Positions 6,536-15,240 of a DNA stretch of 30,406 nucleotides are shown piece after piece. The notes under the pieces were generated by a model. It saw only the letters and a program-made list of their open reading frames with translations, ran no database searches and had not been told where the DNA came from. The translations under genes were made by a program, and so were the position numbers. Numbering within the stretch: the first letter of the stretch is position 1; each line of letters starts with the position of its first letter. The stretch is from Candidatus Uhrbacteria bacterium. GTDB taxonomy: Bacteria > Patescibacteriota > Patescibacteriia > UBA9934. The stretch is from contig JAUYIW010000038.1 of assembly GCA_030688135.1 (NCBI GenBank), positions 1 through 30,406 of the forward strand, written 5' to 3'.

Positions 6536-9421
6536 TTAGAACCCTACCCAAACGTCATGTTCTGCCACGCGGAACTCTTTCTGATTCTTTAAACTGTCGT
6601 CTTTGTCAAAAATAATTGATTCTGCAAGCGCGCCACTTTTTATCACCTCACTATGCTCTTCAAACATTGTTTTAACTTCTTCTGATCCTGACCAAACCTT
6701 CAATTCGATTGAATCCTTCACAGTAAGCCCTGCTTCTTTTCGAAGCGAGTTAATCTGGCGAGTTACATCGCGTGCCATTCCTTCGCGAATTAATTCCGGA
6801 GTGAGCTCAATATTAAGCTCCACGTTCAATTCACCTTTTTGAACAAAAGCAACCTTAACGTTTACCTCGCCTTGAATCACCTCAAGATAACTATCATCAA
6901 TCTTGCCAGATGGCACGGTAATGGTCATGTCAGAAAGTGCCTGCTTCACCGCTCTACCTGCCTCTTCTCGAACCTCGAGCGCACGGCTAACTATTGCACG
7001 CGCCTGCCCCATTTCTTTCACAACTTCTTCGTCTATATCATGCACGATTGGCCAATTCTCCAAATGAACCGACACTCTATCTTCACGCCCCAAAAAGCCA
7101 CCATTAATTTCCTGATAAATTACTTCAGCTAAAAATGGCATGAACGGTGCAATCATCTTTGAAAACGTTTCAAGTGCAACCCTAAGGGTTGCTAGAGCTT
7201 CAAAACGATCCTCCCCTTCTATTTTCATTCTGTCACGGGATCGCCTAATGTACCAAGTCGATAGGTCGGTAACAAAAGATTGTAAAACTCGAGCCGCTCC
7301 CTGCAAGTCATAACTTTCCATTGCCTGAGTTTCAACAGCAAGCGTCTGATTTAGACGTGACATTATCCATTTATCCAATACATGCGTCTGAGATGGCCTT
7401 CTACCGTCATTGTGTTCTGCATAAATGCTATAAAACGAAAGCACGTTACGCAAAATATTTATAAATTTTTTAGAAACTTCCTCAACTTCCTTTTCTGTAA
7501 ATCTTAGATTTTCCGCATGCACTACCGGGCTTGACATCAAATAATACCGAACAGCGTCAGACCCATGTCGCTCCATAACTTCCATTGGATCCGGGTAATT
7601 ATTTAATCGCTTGCTCATTTTTTTACCGTCTTCCGCAAGAACAATTCCATTTACAATCACGTTTTTAAACGCCGGCATCTCAAACAAGGCATTGGACAAC
7701 ACATGAAGAGTGTAAAACCACCCTCTTGTCTGATCCTGACCTTCAGCAATAAATTCTGCAGGAAAACCCTGATCAAACTTATTGATATTCTCAAACGGAT
7801 AATGTAACTGAGCGTATGGCATTGAACCGGACTCAAACCAACAGTCCAGAACCTCTGGAATTCTTCTAAATTCCTTGCCATCTTTTTGAATTACTATGTC
7901 GTCGATTACATGTTTGTGTAAATTATCAACTTTTTGTGCAGATAGCTCTTCTAATTCTTCGCGTGAACCAATGCAAAGCACCTCCCCATCTTCTGAACGC
8001 CAGATAGGCAACGGCGTACCCCAATAACGTGAACGTGATACTGCCCAATCTCTTGCGCCTTCGAGCCATTTTCCAAAACGTCCTTCTTTAATATGCTCAG
8101 GTACCCAATGAATTTCATGATTAGTACTTACTAATCGATTTTTCAAATCTGTAACACGCACAAACCAAGACGAAGTTCCATAATTCAAAAGTGGTGTATC
8201 GCAACGCCAGCAATGAGGATAGCTGTGCGTTATCTTTTGTTTTCTTAAAAGCTTTTTATGATGAGCCAAATACTTGATTAGTTCAATATCAACTGCTTGA
8301 GGATTTGCCTTCTCCTTCACCATTCTATCTTTTACTTCGTACCCTTCTTTGGCGAGTGGATCAGCAACCTCTGGGATAAACTTCCCATTCATTGTGACAT
8401 GCATGATTGGCGGAACATTTTCCTGTTCACCAAGTTGCATGTCGTCTTCTCCAAAACCCGGAGCGATATGTACAACTCCTGTTCCGTCGTCAGTTGTAAC
8501 AAAATCTCCCGCCACAATTCTGAATGCATTTTTATGATCAGCAAAGAATGGAAATAAAGGCTCATAAGTCGCACCAACAAGTTCGCTTCCTTTAATCGTA
8601 TTTACTACCTCATATTTCATGCCATCAAATGCATGTTCAACTAATTTCTGTGCAACAATATAATTCTCTCCTTCATAATTTACTACCGCATACGACAGAT
8701 CATCTTTTACGGCCAAAAGTACGTTTCCTGGCAAAGTCCATGGCGTTGTAGTCCAAGCTACTATTTTATGCCCTTCGAAAGCTCCACTCGTTAGCTTAAA
8801 CGTAATGTATACCGAAATATCAGTAACGTCTAAATAGCCTTGAGTAACTTCAAAGTTAGAAAGGACTGTTTCACATCGTGGACAAATATGCATTGGCTTC
8901 CTACCCTCGTAAATAAGCCCCTTATCCCAAAGCGACTTAAATACCCACCAAACTGATTCCATAAATGGAAGATCCATAGTTTTGTATGAATTCTCCATAT
9001 CAATCCATCGCCCCAAGCGATGAACAACCCTCTTCCACTCCTCGGCATAAGTGAGTACCTCCTCATGACACTTATTATTGAACTCACCAATACCAAACTT
9101 TTCAATATCTTTACGTGATTCAAGGTCAAACTTTTTCTCAACAATATTTTCAATCGGAAGACCATGACAATCCCAACCCCAAGTTCGCTCAACACGAAAA
9201 CCCTTCATAGTCCAAAATCGAGGCACAACATCTTTCATAACTTGCCCAACGATATGACCATAATGCGGAAGCCCTGTGGCAAATGGAGGGCCATCATAAA
9301 ATACATATGGATTTCCCTCCGGTCGTTGCTCAACTGATTTTTCAAAACACTTATTATCGTCCCAATAAGCTAGCACGTCGTGCTCCTCTTGTGCGTGCGT
9401 TTTTTTGTGTTCGTCTGACAT
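6536..9421 (-). CDS. ileS: Isoleucyl-tRNA synthetase
   Basis: A 961-residue class I aminoacyl-tRNA synthetase that charges tRNA-Ile with isoleucine in the cytoplasm. The N-terminal FYDGPPFATGLPHYGH carries the HIGH-type motif (HYGH, residues 53-56), followed by WGWDCHGLPIE. A CP1 editing domain is present (TTPWTLPGNVLLAV, and DDGTGVVHIAPGFGEDD). The KMSKS motif appears as GKKMSKRLNNYPDP. Next come the anticodon-binding domain (DKWIMSRLNQ...) and a long C-terminal extension with ...RDVTRQINSLRKEAGL, as in the long eukaryote/archaeal-like IleRS clade. Length is normal for that type. It ends at a bidirectional terminator. Confidence 0.98.
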   Translation of the reverse strand: MSDEHKKTHAQEEHDVLAYWDDNKCFEKSVEQRPEGNPYVFYDGPPFATGLPHYGHIVGQVMKDVVPRFWTMKGFRVERTWGWDCHGLPIENIVEKKFDLESRKDIEKFGIGEFNNKCHEEVLTYAEEWKRVVHRLGRWIDMENSYKTMDLPFMESVWWVFKSLWDKGLIYEGRKPMHICPRCETVLSNFEVTQGYLDVTDISVYITFKLTSGAFEGHKIVAWTTTPWTLPGNVLLAVKDDLSYAVVNYEGENYIVAQKLVEHAFDGMKYEVVNTIKGSELVGATYEPLFPFFADHKNAFRIVAGDFVTTDDGTGVVHIAPGFGEDDMQLGEQENVPPIMHVTMNGKFIPEVADPLAKEGYEVKDRMVKEKANPQAVDIELIKYLAHHKKLLRKQKITHSYPHCWRCDTPLLNYGTSSWFVRVTDLKNRLVSTNHEIHWVPEHIKEGRFGKWLEGARDWAVSRSRYWGTPLPIWRSEDGEVLCIGSREELEELSAQKVDNLHKHVIDDIVIQKDGKEFRRIPEVLDCWFESGSMPYAQLHYPFENINKFDQGFPAEFIAEGQDQTRGWFYTLHVLSNALFEMPAFKNVIVNGIVLAEDGKKMSKRLNNYPDPMEVMERHGSDAVRYYLMSSPVVHAENLRFTEKEVEEVSKKFINILRNVLSFYSIYAEHNDGRRPSQTHVLDKWIMSRLNQTLAVETQAMESYDLQGAARVLQSFVTDLSTWYIRRSRDRMKIEGEDRFEALATLRVALETFSKMIAPFMPFLAEVIYQEINGGFLGREDRVSVHLENWPIVHDIDEEVVKEMGQARAIVSRALEVREEAGRAVKQALSDMTITVPSGKIDDSYLEVIQGEVNVKVAFVQKGELNVELNIELTPELIREGMARDVTRQINSLRKEAGLTVKDSIELKVWSGSEEVKTMFEEHSEVIKSGALAESIIFDKDDSLKNQKEFRVAEHDVWVGF

Positions 9422-9486
9422 AAAAGTATTAGATCTTTAATAACCCCAGATTACCAGTGAAAGCATAGGAAATCAAGCCCTGAGCG

Positions 9487-9495
9487 TGATATACT
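9487..9495 (+). promoter_or_regulatory. Extended -10 promoter of rpiB
   Basis: TGATATACT is an extended -10 (TG at 9487-9488, TATACT at 9490-9495). No good -35 is seen. The predicted start near 9502 gives a leader of about 100 nt containing the tandem tract and hairpin listed next. Confidence 0.5.
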
Positions 9496-9521
9496 GTATT
9501 TGTGACGTCGAGTCTTAAGCT

Positions 9522-9597
9522 AGTCCCCAGTACCTAATACCTAATCCCCAAAACCTATCACCACCTGGCGGCCACAAGGGACCGCCCCTACAACATA
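9522..9597 (+). repeat. CCTAATA-type tandem tract and GGCGG palindrome before rpiB
   Basis: A low-complexity run (AGTACCTAATACCTAATCCC) leads into a GGCGG/CCGCC hairpin followed by CCTACAACATAATT and the rpiB ATG. The hairpin resembles the GGGGCAACC palindrome at 28399-28427, which also sits directly before a start codon. No Shine-Dalgarno is present. Confidence 0.5.
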
Positions 9598-9600
9598 ATT

Positions 9601-10056
9601 ATGAAACCAACCATTTACATTGGAGCTGATCACGCAGGGTTTGATATGAAAAAATCTATCAGCGAGCATTTGGATGCAAAGGGATTTTCTGTTGAAGACC
9701 TGGGGGCCTTTAACCTTAACCCAGATGATGATTATCCAGAATTCGTTGAAGCTGTTGCCGAGGCAGTTCTTGAACATCCCGGATCGTTCGGAATACTTTC
9801 CTGTGGTAATGCTGAAGGAGTTACAATTGCTGCAAACAAATTCGATGGCATTAGGGCAGGGCTTGGCTTTTCAATCGACGCAGCAACAACTATGCGAAGC
9901 GATGACAATGCAAACATTATTAGTGTTCCAGGACGAATTGATATTCCGGACGACCCATTAAAAATCATTGATGCTTTTATTAGTACTCCATTTTCCAAAG
10001 CACCGCGTCATTTGCGTCGTTTAAGCCAAGTCGAGAGGATCGAACAGGAAAACTAA
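9601..10056 (+). CDS. rpiB: Ribose-5-phosphate isomerase B
   Basis: A 151-residue RpiB/LacAB-family isomerase interconverting ribose 5-phosphate and ribulose 5-phosphate in the non-oxidative pentose phosphate pathway. Seen in the sequence: the N-terminal IGADHAGFDMKK, the active-site loop GILSCGNAEGVTIAANK with the catalytic-base cysteine, then IRAGLGF...MRSDDNANIISVPGR. These are the hallmark blocks of the family at normal length. The next gene is an epimerase-like protein and the two transketolase halves follow, so it fits a sugar-phosphate interconversion module. Confidence 0.95.
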   Translation: MKPTIYIGADHAGFDMKKSISEHLDAKGFSVEDLGAFNLNPDDDYPEFVEAVAEAVLEHPGSFGILSCGNAEGVTIAANKFDGIRAGLGFSIDAATTMRSDDNANIISVPGRIDIPDDPLKIIDAFISTPFSKAPRHLRRLSQVERIEQEN

Positions 10057-10070
10057 CCCTGTCCATAACC

Positions 10071-10152
10071 CCCTCTAACTCCCCCCTGGAAAGGGGGAGA
10101 ACCAAGGTCAGTCCTAGCCCCTAACACCTAATCCCTAACACCTAATCTCTGA
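10071..10152 (+). repeat. CTCCCCC palindrome plus CCTAACA tandem tract
   Basis: CTCCCCC (10079-10085) pairs with GGGGGAG (10093-10099). It belongs to the same dispersed family (CTCCCC-tGGAAA-GGGG) that occurs twice in frame inside endoQ (25407-25493). It is followed by an imperfect CCTAACACCTAAT tandem run at about 10115-10150 that reaches the rpe start region. Confidence 0.65.
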
Positions 10153-10159
10153 TCCCCAT

Positions 10160-10810
10160 ATGCCACAGGTCGTTCCAGCTATCCTTGTAAAATCGAAGGT
10201 AAAATTCGAGGATAAAATTACAAATCAAGCTCTTCGAAAACTTGCACCATTATGGCAGGTTGATGTTTTGGATAAAACAATGTTTAAAAGCTCTAGCTGG
10301 GCCAATGCAAAAGAAGTATCAACAATCGGCAACCTCCCAAGCATTGAACTGCACTTAATGATTCAAAATCCGCTACCGACCGTAATGGAGTGGTACAACA
10401 AAGTTGAAACCCTAAAACGCGCGATTATCCATACCGAGATTGAGCGCCCAGTAGGGTCAGTGCTTCATAGAATTAAAAAACTTGGAATTGAAACTGGACT
10501 AGCAATCAATCCAGAAACAGCTGTATCGGCCATAGAACCTTATGTTAAAAATATTGATGTTCTATTAATCATGGGAGTTAATCCTGGAAAATCTGCACAA
10601 AAGTTTTTAGGAAACCTAATCCTTTCTAAAATTCGTGAATCAAAACGGAGATTCCCAAAATTAAAAGTAGCAGTTGACGGTGGAGTTAGCCTAGAAACCG
10701 TAGCAGATATTGTTAAAGCTGGTGCAGATCAACTTTGCGTCGCCTCTACACTTTGGAAAGCTAAAAATATTGAAACTGTCTTTCATAGACTAGAAGGAAA
10801 AGACCAATAG
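10160..10810 (+). CDS. Ribulose-phosphate 3-epimerase-like protein
   Basis: A 216-residue TIM-barrel protein of the Rpe family, which interconverts ribulose and xylulose 5-phosphates. Visible blocks are VPAILV at strand 1, LWQVDVLDKTMF at strand 2, IELHLMI with a conserved histidine, LLIMGVNPGKSAQKF, and the VAVDGGV phosphate/metal strand. Of the four metal ligands known in the family, two aspartates (VDVLD and VDGG) and the LHLM histidine are kept. The first histidine, just before the VDV strand, is glutamine here (WQVD), and the usual MDGxFVPN is LDKTMF. It may be a divergent epimerase or act on a related sugar phosphate. Its position after rpiB supports a pentose-phosphate role. Confidence 0.8.
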   Translation: MPQVVPAILVKSKVKFEDKITNQALRKLAPLWQVDVLDKTMFKSSSWANAKEVSTIGNLPSIELHLMIQNPLPTVMEWYNKVETLKRAIIHTEIERPVGSVLHRIKKLGIETGLAINPETAVSAIEPYVKNIDVLLIMGVNPGKSAQKFLGNLILSKIRESKRRFPKLKVAVDGGVSLETVADIVKAGADQLCVASTLWKAKNIETVFHRLEGKDQ

Positions 10811-10859
10811 AGCGCTAGTATGGAATGTCTGCGGGACGTCTTGCTTTAAACCTAACCTA

Positions 10860-10890
10860 TTGACGCAGTACGGGGGCAGTATGATATAAT
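10860..10890 (+). promoter_or_regulatory. Promoter of the secreted cupredoxin-like protein
   Basis: TTGACG at 10860-10865 and a perfect TATAAT at 10885-10890 with a 19-bp spacer. The predicted start gives a short AT-rich leader of about 20 nt without Shine-Dalgarno. Confidence 0.55.
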
Positions 10891-10917
10891 CGCAGTGAAT
10901 TAAGAAATATATATTTT

Positions 10918-11733
10918 ATGACAATTACATCAGCTTTTTATAAGACCCTCTTCATTGCAGCGGCTGCACTACTAATAGGCACAGCCTATTTTGTTTCTTC
11001 AGCACCAGAAGCAAGCGCTCTCACAAGTCTATCTAGCGTTGATGCCGGAGACTTGATCCGTGGAGAAGCTTACTCGGCGGTTTACTACTACGGAGCTGAC
11101 GGATTCCGATACGTTTTCCCAAACTCAAATACATACTTCACATGGTACGATAACTTTGATACCGTAATCTTTATTTCAGATGCCGATCTAGCTACAATCC
11201 AAATTGGTGGAAACGTAACATACAAGCCTGGAGTAAAAATGATAAAAATTCAGTCAGACCCAAGAACTTATGCAGTTGCTCCTGGAGGAACTCTAAGACA
11301 TGTTGGATCAGAAGCTATTGCAACAGCCATGTACGGTGCAAGCTGGAACACAATGATCGATGACCTTGCCGATGGATTCTTTACAAATTACACAATTGGT
11401 ACAGCTATTGCGAGCTCATCAGATTTTGTACCTGCAACAGTTGAAGCATCTGTAAGCGATATTGGCGATGACAAAGAATTAGTAACTCCTGAAGATATAA
11501 GTATTACAGATAGCGGATACACGCCACTCGATGTAACTATTAATCCAGGTGCAGGTGTACGATTCACAAACAACGGTTCTGAAAATCACACCGCAACAGC
11601 TGACGATCTTTCATGGGGTAGTGGAACAATCAGTCCAGGCGGTTCATTCATTCGAACATTTAACGAAACAGGAACATACGGATTCTTCGACAGCTACGAT
11701 TCAACAAACTCTGGAGCAGTATACGTTGATTAG
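10918..11733 (+). CDS. Secreted protein with C-terminal cupredoxin-like domain
   Basis: A 271-residue protein with a signal peptide (hydrophobic FIAAAALLIGTAYFVSSA, likely cleaved after SALT or EASA). Residues about 40-160 form a Y/W/F/G-rich domain of unknown role (VDAGDLIRGEAYSAVYYYG..., FPNSNTYFTWYDNFDTV, RTYAVAPGGTLRHVGSEA). Residues about 195-271 resemble a plastocyanin/cupredoxin fold: SGYTPLDVTINPGAGVRFTN, NHTATAD, GSFIRTFNETGTYGFF. One histidine (NHTA) is kept, but the cysteine and second histidine of a type 1 copper site are not evident, so it may be structural or adhesive. It is monocistronic, with its own promoter and terminator, and is likely exported to the cell surface. Confidence 0.7.
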   Translation: MTITSAFYKTLFIAAAALLIGTAYFVSSAPEASALTSLSSVDAGDLIRGEAYSAVYYYGADGFRYVFPNSNTYFTWYDNFDTVIFISDADLATIQIGGNVTYKPGVKMIKIQSDPRTYAVAPGGTLRHVGSEAIATAMYGASWNTMIDDLADGFFTNYTIGTAIASSSDFVPATVEASVSDIGDDKELVTPEDISITDSGYTPLDVTINPGAGVRFTNNGSENHTATADDLSWGSGTISPGGSFIRTFNETGTYGFFDSYDSTNSGAVYVD

Positions 11734-11759
11734 AACACTGAGTTTTACAGATATAATCA

Positions 11760-11788
11760 GACGGGCCAAAGTGGCTCGTCTTTTGTTT
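11760..11788 (+). terminator. Terminator after the cupredoxin-like gene
   Basis: GACGGGCC pairs with GGCTCGTC (one G:U) around AAAGT, followed by TTTTGTTTTC. Confidence 0.8.
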
Positions 11789-11866
11789 TCGCGAGCTTGT
11801 AAATCTATTTTCTGATATAATGAATTTGATTTGATATTTGGATTTGATAATTTAATATTTTTGAAA

Positions 11867-12772
11867 ATGCCACATGTAAGAGACATCCCAACGCTTACTG
11901 AAAAAAAGCTTCTTAGCCTAGAAAAGAAAGCCAATCTTATTCGGCAGGATCTTTTACAAATGCTTGAAACTGCAGGGAGCGGGCACTCGGCTGGCCCACT
12001 TGGACTTGCTGATATTTTTACAGCACTTTACTTCCACGTACTCGACCACGACCCAAAAAAACCAATGTGGAAAGATAGAGATAGGCTTTTACTTTCATGT
12101 GGCCACGTTGCGCCAATTCGTTACGCCACAATGGCTCATGCTGGATACTTCCCAAAATCAGAACTAAAAACTCTTCGCAAGTTTGGATCAAAGCTACAAG
12201 GCCATCCTGAATATCTTATGATGCCAGCGCTTGAAAGTACTTCCGGACCTTTGGGCGATGGGTCGCCTCAGTCAGCCGGGATGGCATACATTGGAAAAAA
12301 AGAAGGTGCTCCTTGGCACGTGTATTGCATAATGTCAGACGGTGAACTCGAAGCTGGAATTACTTGGGAGGCTGCCATGTTTGCAGGAAAGCATGCGTTG
12401 CATAATTTAACGTGGATTATTGATAGAAACAACATTCAAATCGACGGTTACACCGAAGACATTATGCCGCTCGAGCCTTTACGGGATAAATTTGAAGCAT
12501 TCAATTTTGAGGTTGTAGAAATTGATGGCCATAATATTCGAGAGTTTGTTGATGCCTGCGAATATTCAAAATCAGTCTGGGAGCGTCCGGTAGTCATTAT
12601 TGCGCACACTATTCCTGGGAGAGGCGTTGATTTTATGGAGTTTGATTTTAAGTGGCACGGAGTTCCGCCCGGATCAGGCCCAGAAGACAAATACAAAAAA
12701 CCGAACCAACTTAATGAAGCGCTGAAAGAGCTTAGAACTTTGGGCGGTAAAATAGAATCTGAATCAGAGTAG
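11867..12772 (+). CDS. Transketolase, N-terminal (thiamine-diphosphate) subunit
   Basis: A 301-residue half-transketolase equivalent to the PP domain of full-length enzymes. Seen in the sequence: GSGHSAGPLGLADI near the N-terminus, LLLSCGHVAPIRYA, HPEY...STSGPLGDGSPQSAGMA, and the ThDP/metal motif SDGELEAGITWEAAMFAGKH...NLTWIIDRNNIQIDG. Transketolase moves two-carbon ketol units between pentose, tetrose and hexose phosphates. I chose ATG 11867 (MPHVRD) because the longer ORF starts in AT-rich intergenic DNA. The partner subunit is at 13883, separated by a DUF4349 gene, an unusual interruption of a normally adjacent pair. Confidence 0.93.
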   Translation: MPHVRDIPTLTEKKLLSLEKKANLIRQDLLQMLETAGSGHSAGPLGLADIFTALYFHVLDHDPKKPMWKDRDRLLLSCGHVAPIRYATMAHAGYFPKSELKTLRKFGSKLQGHPEYLMMPALESTSGPLGDGSPQSAGMAYIGKKEGAPWHVYCIMSDGELEAGITWEAAMFAGKHALHNLTWIIDRNNIQIDGYTEDIMPLEPLRDKFEAFNFEVVEIDGHNIREFVDACEYSKSVWERPVVIIAHTIPGRGVDFMEFDFKWHGVPPGSGPEDKYKKPNQLNEALKELRTLGGKIESESE

Positions 12773-12875
12773 CTAAGTCCCTACCGATGTACCAATTGTT
12801 ACTGATTTACAGATCACAGACCAAAAAATCTCTCGAATAACTACTATTTACTAGCTAAATTTTTACCAAAATAAT

Positions 12876-13787
12876 ATGAAATGGAATACAAACTATCGCA
12901 TGGCGGTTGCCGTCGCCGGTATCACCGTAGCAATAATCATTATTATTGCGTTCTTCACAACTTGGTTCCAACAGCCAGCTACATACACTACTGGCGGAAT
13001 GCCTGGAATATTCAATAGTGGGATGAGCGACATGATGGTCTATGACATGGGGTTCGAAACCACTGCAGTCGATTCTATAAAACGCACTTCAGGAACTGCA
13101 GAAATTTCCACTGATCAAAAAATTATAAAGACCGGCTATCTAACAATAGTTGTTCTAAGCGTTGAGGAATCTGCAAATGCGCTCGAAGATGTTGCAGCAA
13201 AATATAATGGAGATGTTTTAACGCGATCAATCAACAGCTATAACGATGAAATTTCCGGCTATGTAACATTGCGCGTTGAGGAATCTCAATTCGAAACTGC
13301 AATACTCGAAATCAAAGCCTTGGCCGAAGTAGTAGAATCGGAAAATGTTGATGCTGAAGATGTAACACAAGAAGTAATCGATATTGAAGCTCGACTTAGC
13401 AATGCGCGTGCAGAAGAAGAGAGCTATCTTGCTGTGCTAGATAGTGCCACAACTGTAGAAGACATTCTAAATGTTCATAATTACCTCTCAAATGTTAGGG
13501 AAGAAATTGAACGCCTTCAGGCTCAGCTTGATTATTACGCAGCAAAAACTAACTACTCAATGATTACGGTATCCATGTCCGAAGATGTCAGCGTATCCTT
13601 TGAAGCCGGTGACTTCCGACCATGGCAGGAAATCAAAAATGCTGTGCAATCTGTGATTCGATTGTCCCAAAGCGCTCTTGTCGCGCTAATCTACATAGTG
13701 ATTATTGGCGGAGCCATAATCGTACCGCTCGGAATTCTCTACTTCATTGTTCAAGCGATTATTCAAAAACTTAACCATAAGAAGTAA
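12876..13787 (+). CDS. DUF4349 membrane protein
   Basis: A 303-residue protein with the DUF4349 architecture: an N-terminal membrane anchor (VAVAGITVAIIIIIAFFTTW), an extracytoplasmic domain beginning DQKIIKTGYLTIVVLSVEESANALEDVAAKY, a long coiled coil (about residues 165-225, EVIDIEARLSNARAEEES...LSNVREEIERLQAQLDYY) and a C-terminal transmembrane helix (ALVALIYIVIIGGAIIVPLGILYFIV). Function of the family is unknown; related proteins are cell-envelope associated in many bacteria. It sits between the two transketolase genes on the same strand. No functional link to transketolase is implied by the sequence. Confidence 0.88.
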   Translation: MKWNTNYRMAVAVAGITVAIIIIIAFFTTWFQQPATYTTGGMPGIFNSGMSDMMVYDMGFETTAVDSIKRTSGTAEISTDQKIIKTGYLTIVVLSVEESANALEDVAAKYNGDVLTRSINSYNDEISGYVTLRVEESQFETAILEIKALAEVVESENVDAEDVTQEVIDIEARLSNARAEEESYLAVLDSATTVEDILNVHNYLSNVREEIERLQAQLDYYAAKTNYSMITVSMSEDVSVSFEAGDFRPWQEIKNAVQSVIRLSQSALVALIYIVIIGGAIIVPLGILYFIVQAIIQKLNHKK

Positions 13788-13882
13788 TAGTCCCTATAAC
13801 CCCCTTCAGACGAAAGCATAACCCCTCCGCTTGTCGTATAACCTCTTTCTTCCGACTACTTACTACTCACTCCTGCCCCGAT
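13788..13882 (+). repeat. Degenerate C/T/A-rich tract before transketolase C subunit
   Basis: Repeated ATAACCCC/TAACCTC/CTACTTACTACTCAC-like words fill the gap up to the ATG, with no Shine-Dalgarno. The sequence type matches the tracts at 9522, 10115 and 16583. Confidence 0.4.
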
Positions 13883-14875
13883 ATGACAGTACCTAAAACT
13901 GCAAAACTAAATCCGGCTTGGCGAAAAAAAGAAAGCCTAAAGCAAATCCCTACTCGCAATGGATTTGGCGAAGGGTTAGTTGAAGCTGGAAAAGCTGACA
14001 AGAATATTTATGTACTCAGTGCAGATTTGACCGAATCTACTCGTGCACAAATGTTTAAAGATGTATTTCCCGAAAGGTTTGTTCAAATGGGAGTTTCAGA
14101 GCAATCGCTAGCCGCTGTTGCAGCTGGAATGGCTTTGACTGGAAAAACGGTTTGGATTGCAAGTTATGCATGTTTTTCTCCTGGAAGAAACTGGGAGCAA
14201 ATTAGGACTACCGGATGTTTACAACGTGTTAATTTGAAAATCGCTGGTGCGCACGCCGGAGTATCCGTTGGGCCAGACGGCGCAACGCACCAGATGACCG
14301 AAGACATTGCACTAATGCGAGTACTTCCTGAAATGAAAGTCTTAGTACCGTGTGACGCTATCGAAACCAGAAAAGCTACAGTTGCAGCTTCTAAAATGAA
14401 AGGACCAGTTTATGTTCGATTTGCTCGATCTGGAAGCCCCGTGTTTACAACTGAAAAAACTCCATTTGAAGTTGGCAAAGCGCAGGTATTCCGTACTGGT
14501 AACGACGTAGCAATTATTGGATGTGGACCACTCGTTTACGAAGCGCTTATGGCTGCAGAGGAGTTGTCGAAATTAGGAATTGAAGCGCGCGTAATCAACA
14601 ACGTGAGCATCAAACCAATGGATGAAAAAACAATAATAGCAGCTGCTCGAGAGTGCGGTGCCGTAGTTACGATTGAAGAGGCACAAGCAGCAGCAGGAAT
14701 GGGCGGAGCTGTTTGTGAGCTTCTGGCAGAAACCTACCCGGTACCTGTTGAAAGAATAGGTATGCAAGACAGATTTGGAGAGAGTGGAGAACCACGAGAA
14801 CTGCTTGAAGCGTTTGGACTCACCGCGCCAGCGATCGTAAAGGCAGTGAAGAAGATTATGAAGCGGAAGGCGTAA
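13883..14875 (+). CDS. Transketolase, C-terminal (pyrimidine-binding) subunit
   Basis: A 330-residue partner of the gene at 11867, containing the Pyr and C-terminal domains of transketolase. Seen in the sequence: TRNGFGEGLVEAGKADKNIYVLSADLTEST, FVQMGVSEQSLAAVAAGMALTGKTVW with the catalytic glutamate in MGVSEQ, IAGAHAGVSVGPDGATHQMTEDIA, VLVPCDAIETRKA, PVYVRFARSG, and a C-terminal GNDVAIIGCGPLVYEALMAAEEL...VVTIEEAQAAAGMGGAV. Both halves are needed to form the active site at the dimer interface. The split form is common in archaea and CPR bacteria. Confidence 0.95.
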   Translation: MTVPKTAKLNPAWRKKESLKQIPTRNGFGEGLVEAGKADKNIYVLSADLTESTRAQMFKDVFPERFVQMGVSEQSLAAVAAGMALTGKTVWIASYACFSPGRNWEQIRTTGCLQRVNLKIAGAHAGVSVGPDGATHQMTEDIALMRVLPEMKVLVPCDAIETRKATVAASKMKGPVYVRFARSGSPVFTTEKTPFEVGKAQVFRTGNDVAIIGCGPLVYEALMAAEELSKLGIEARVINNVSIKPMDEKTIIAAARECGAVVTIEEAQAAAGMGGAVCELLAETYPVPVERIGMQDRFGESGEPRELLEAFGLTAPAIVKAVKKIMKRKA

Positions 14876-14967
14876 TCGAAAGAAATTATTGCGATTAGCA
14901 GAGAGGTTATAAAGAGGTTAAAAAGAGGTTTAAACGTGACTCCATGTTGGCAAAGGCCTCGTGTTCA

Positions 14968-14973
14968 TATAAT
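14968..14973 (+). promoter_or_regulatory. TATAAT -10 element for the small RNA
   Basis: A perfect TATAAT. A TTGGCA lies 15 bp upstream, shorter than the ideal spacing. The predicted start is near 14980. Confidence 0.4.
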
Positions 14974-14979
14974 AACCAA

Positions 14980-15107
14980 CGTAAGCGCGATAAGCACGAA
15001 CAGGCCAAAAGCTTATGAACAGAAAGTCGTCAGACGAACATGGCCAAGCGTCGACAGGGCCACAACGGACTTTGGTGATAAAAAACGCGGGATGACCGCG
15101 TTTTTTT
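14980..15107 (+). ncRNA. Candidate structured small RNA, about 128 nt
   Basis: There is no ORF between 14876 and 15240, yet the interval has a -10 element, several self-complementary segments and a textbook terminator. Helices include ATAAGC/GCTTAT (6 bp), AAAGTC/GACTTT enclosing TGGCC/GGCCA, TCGT/ACGA, and ACCAA/TTGGT near the ends. The AAAGTC...GACTTT helix and terminal pairing suggest a multibranched fold. I do not see the SRP RNA GGAAGCAGCC loop or an RNase P core. It could be a regulatory RNA or a divergent housekeeping RNA. Confidence 0.5.
15081..15107 (+). terminator. Terminator of the small RNA
   Basis: AAAAACGCGG and CCGCGTTTTTTT form a hairpin with a GATGA loop and seven T residues. 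Confidence 0.9.
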
Positions 15108-15240
15108 GATCACGCACTCTCAAACTAAGCAATCGTTCCAACAAACCTATGAGATAGGCTGCCATCGCCAAAACTAGCCAAAAAGCCAACCCATTGAGTT
15201 AGAAGACGGAAGAAGTAAAACGTGTTAGAATGGCAGCATT

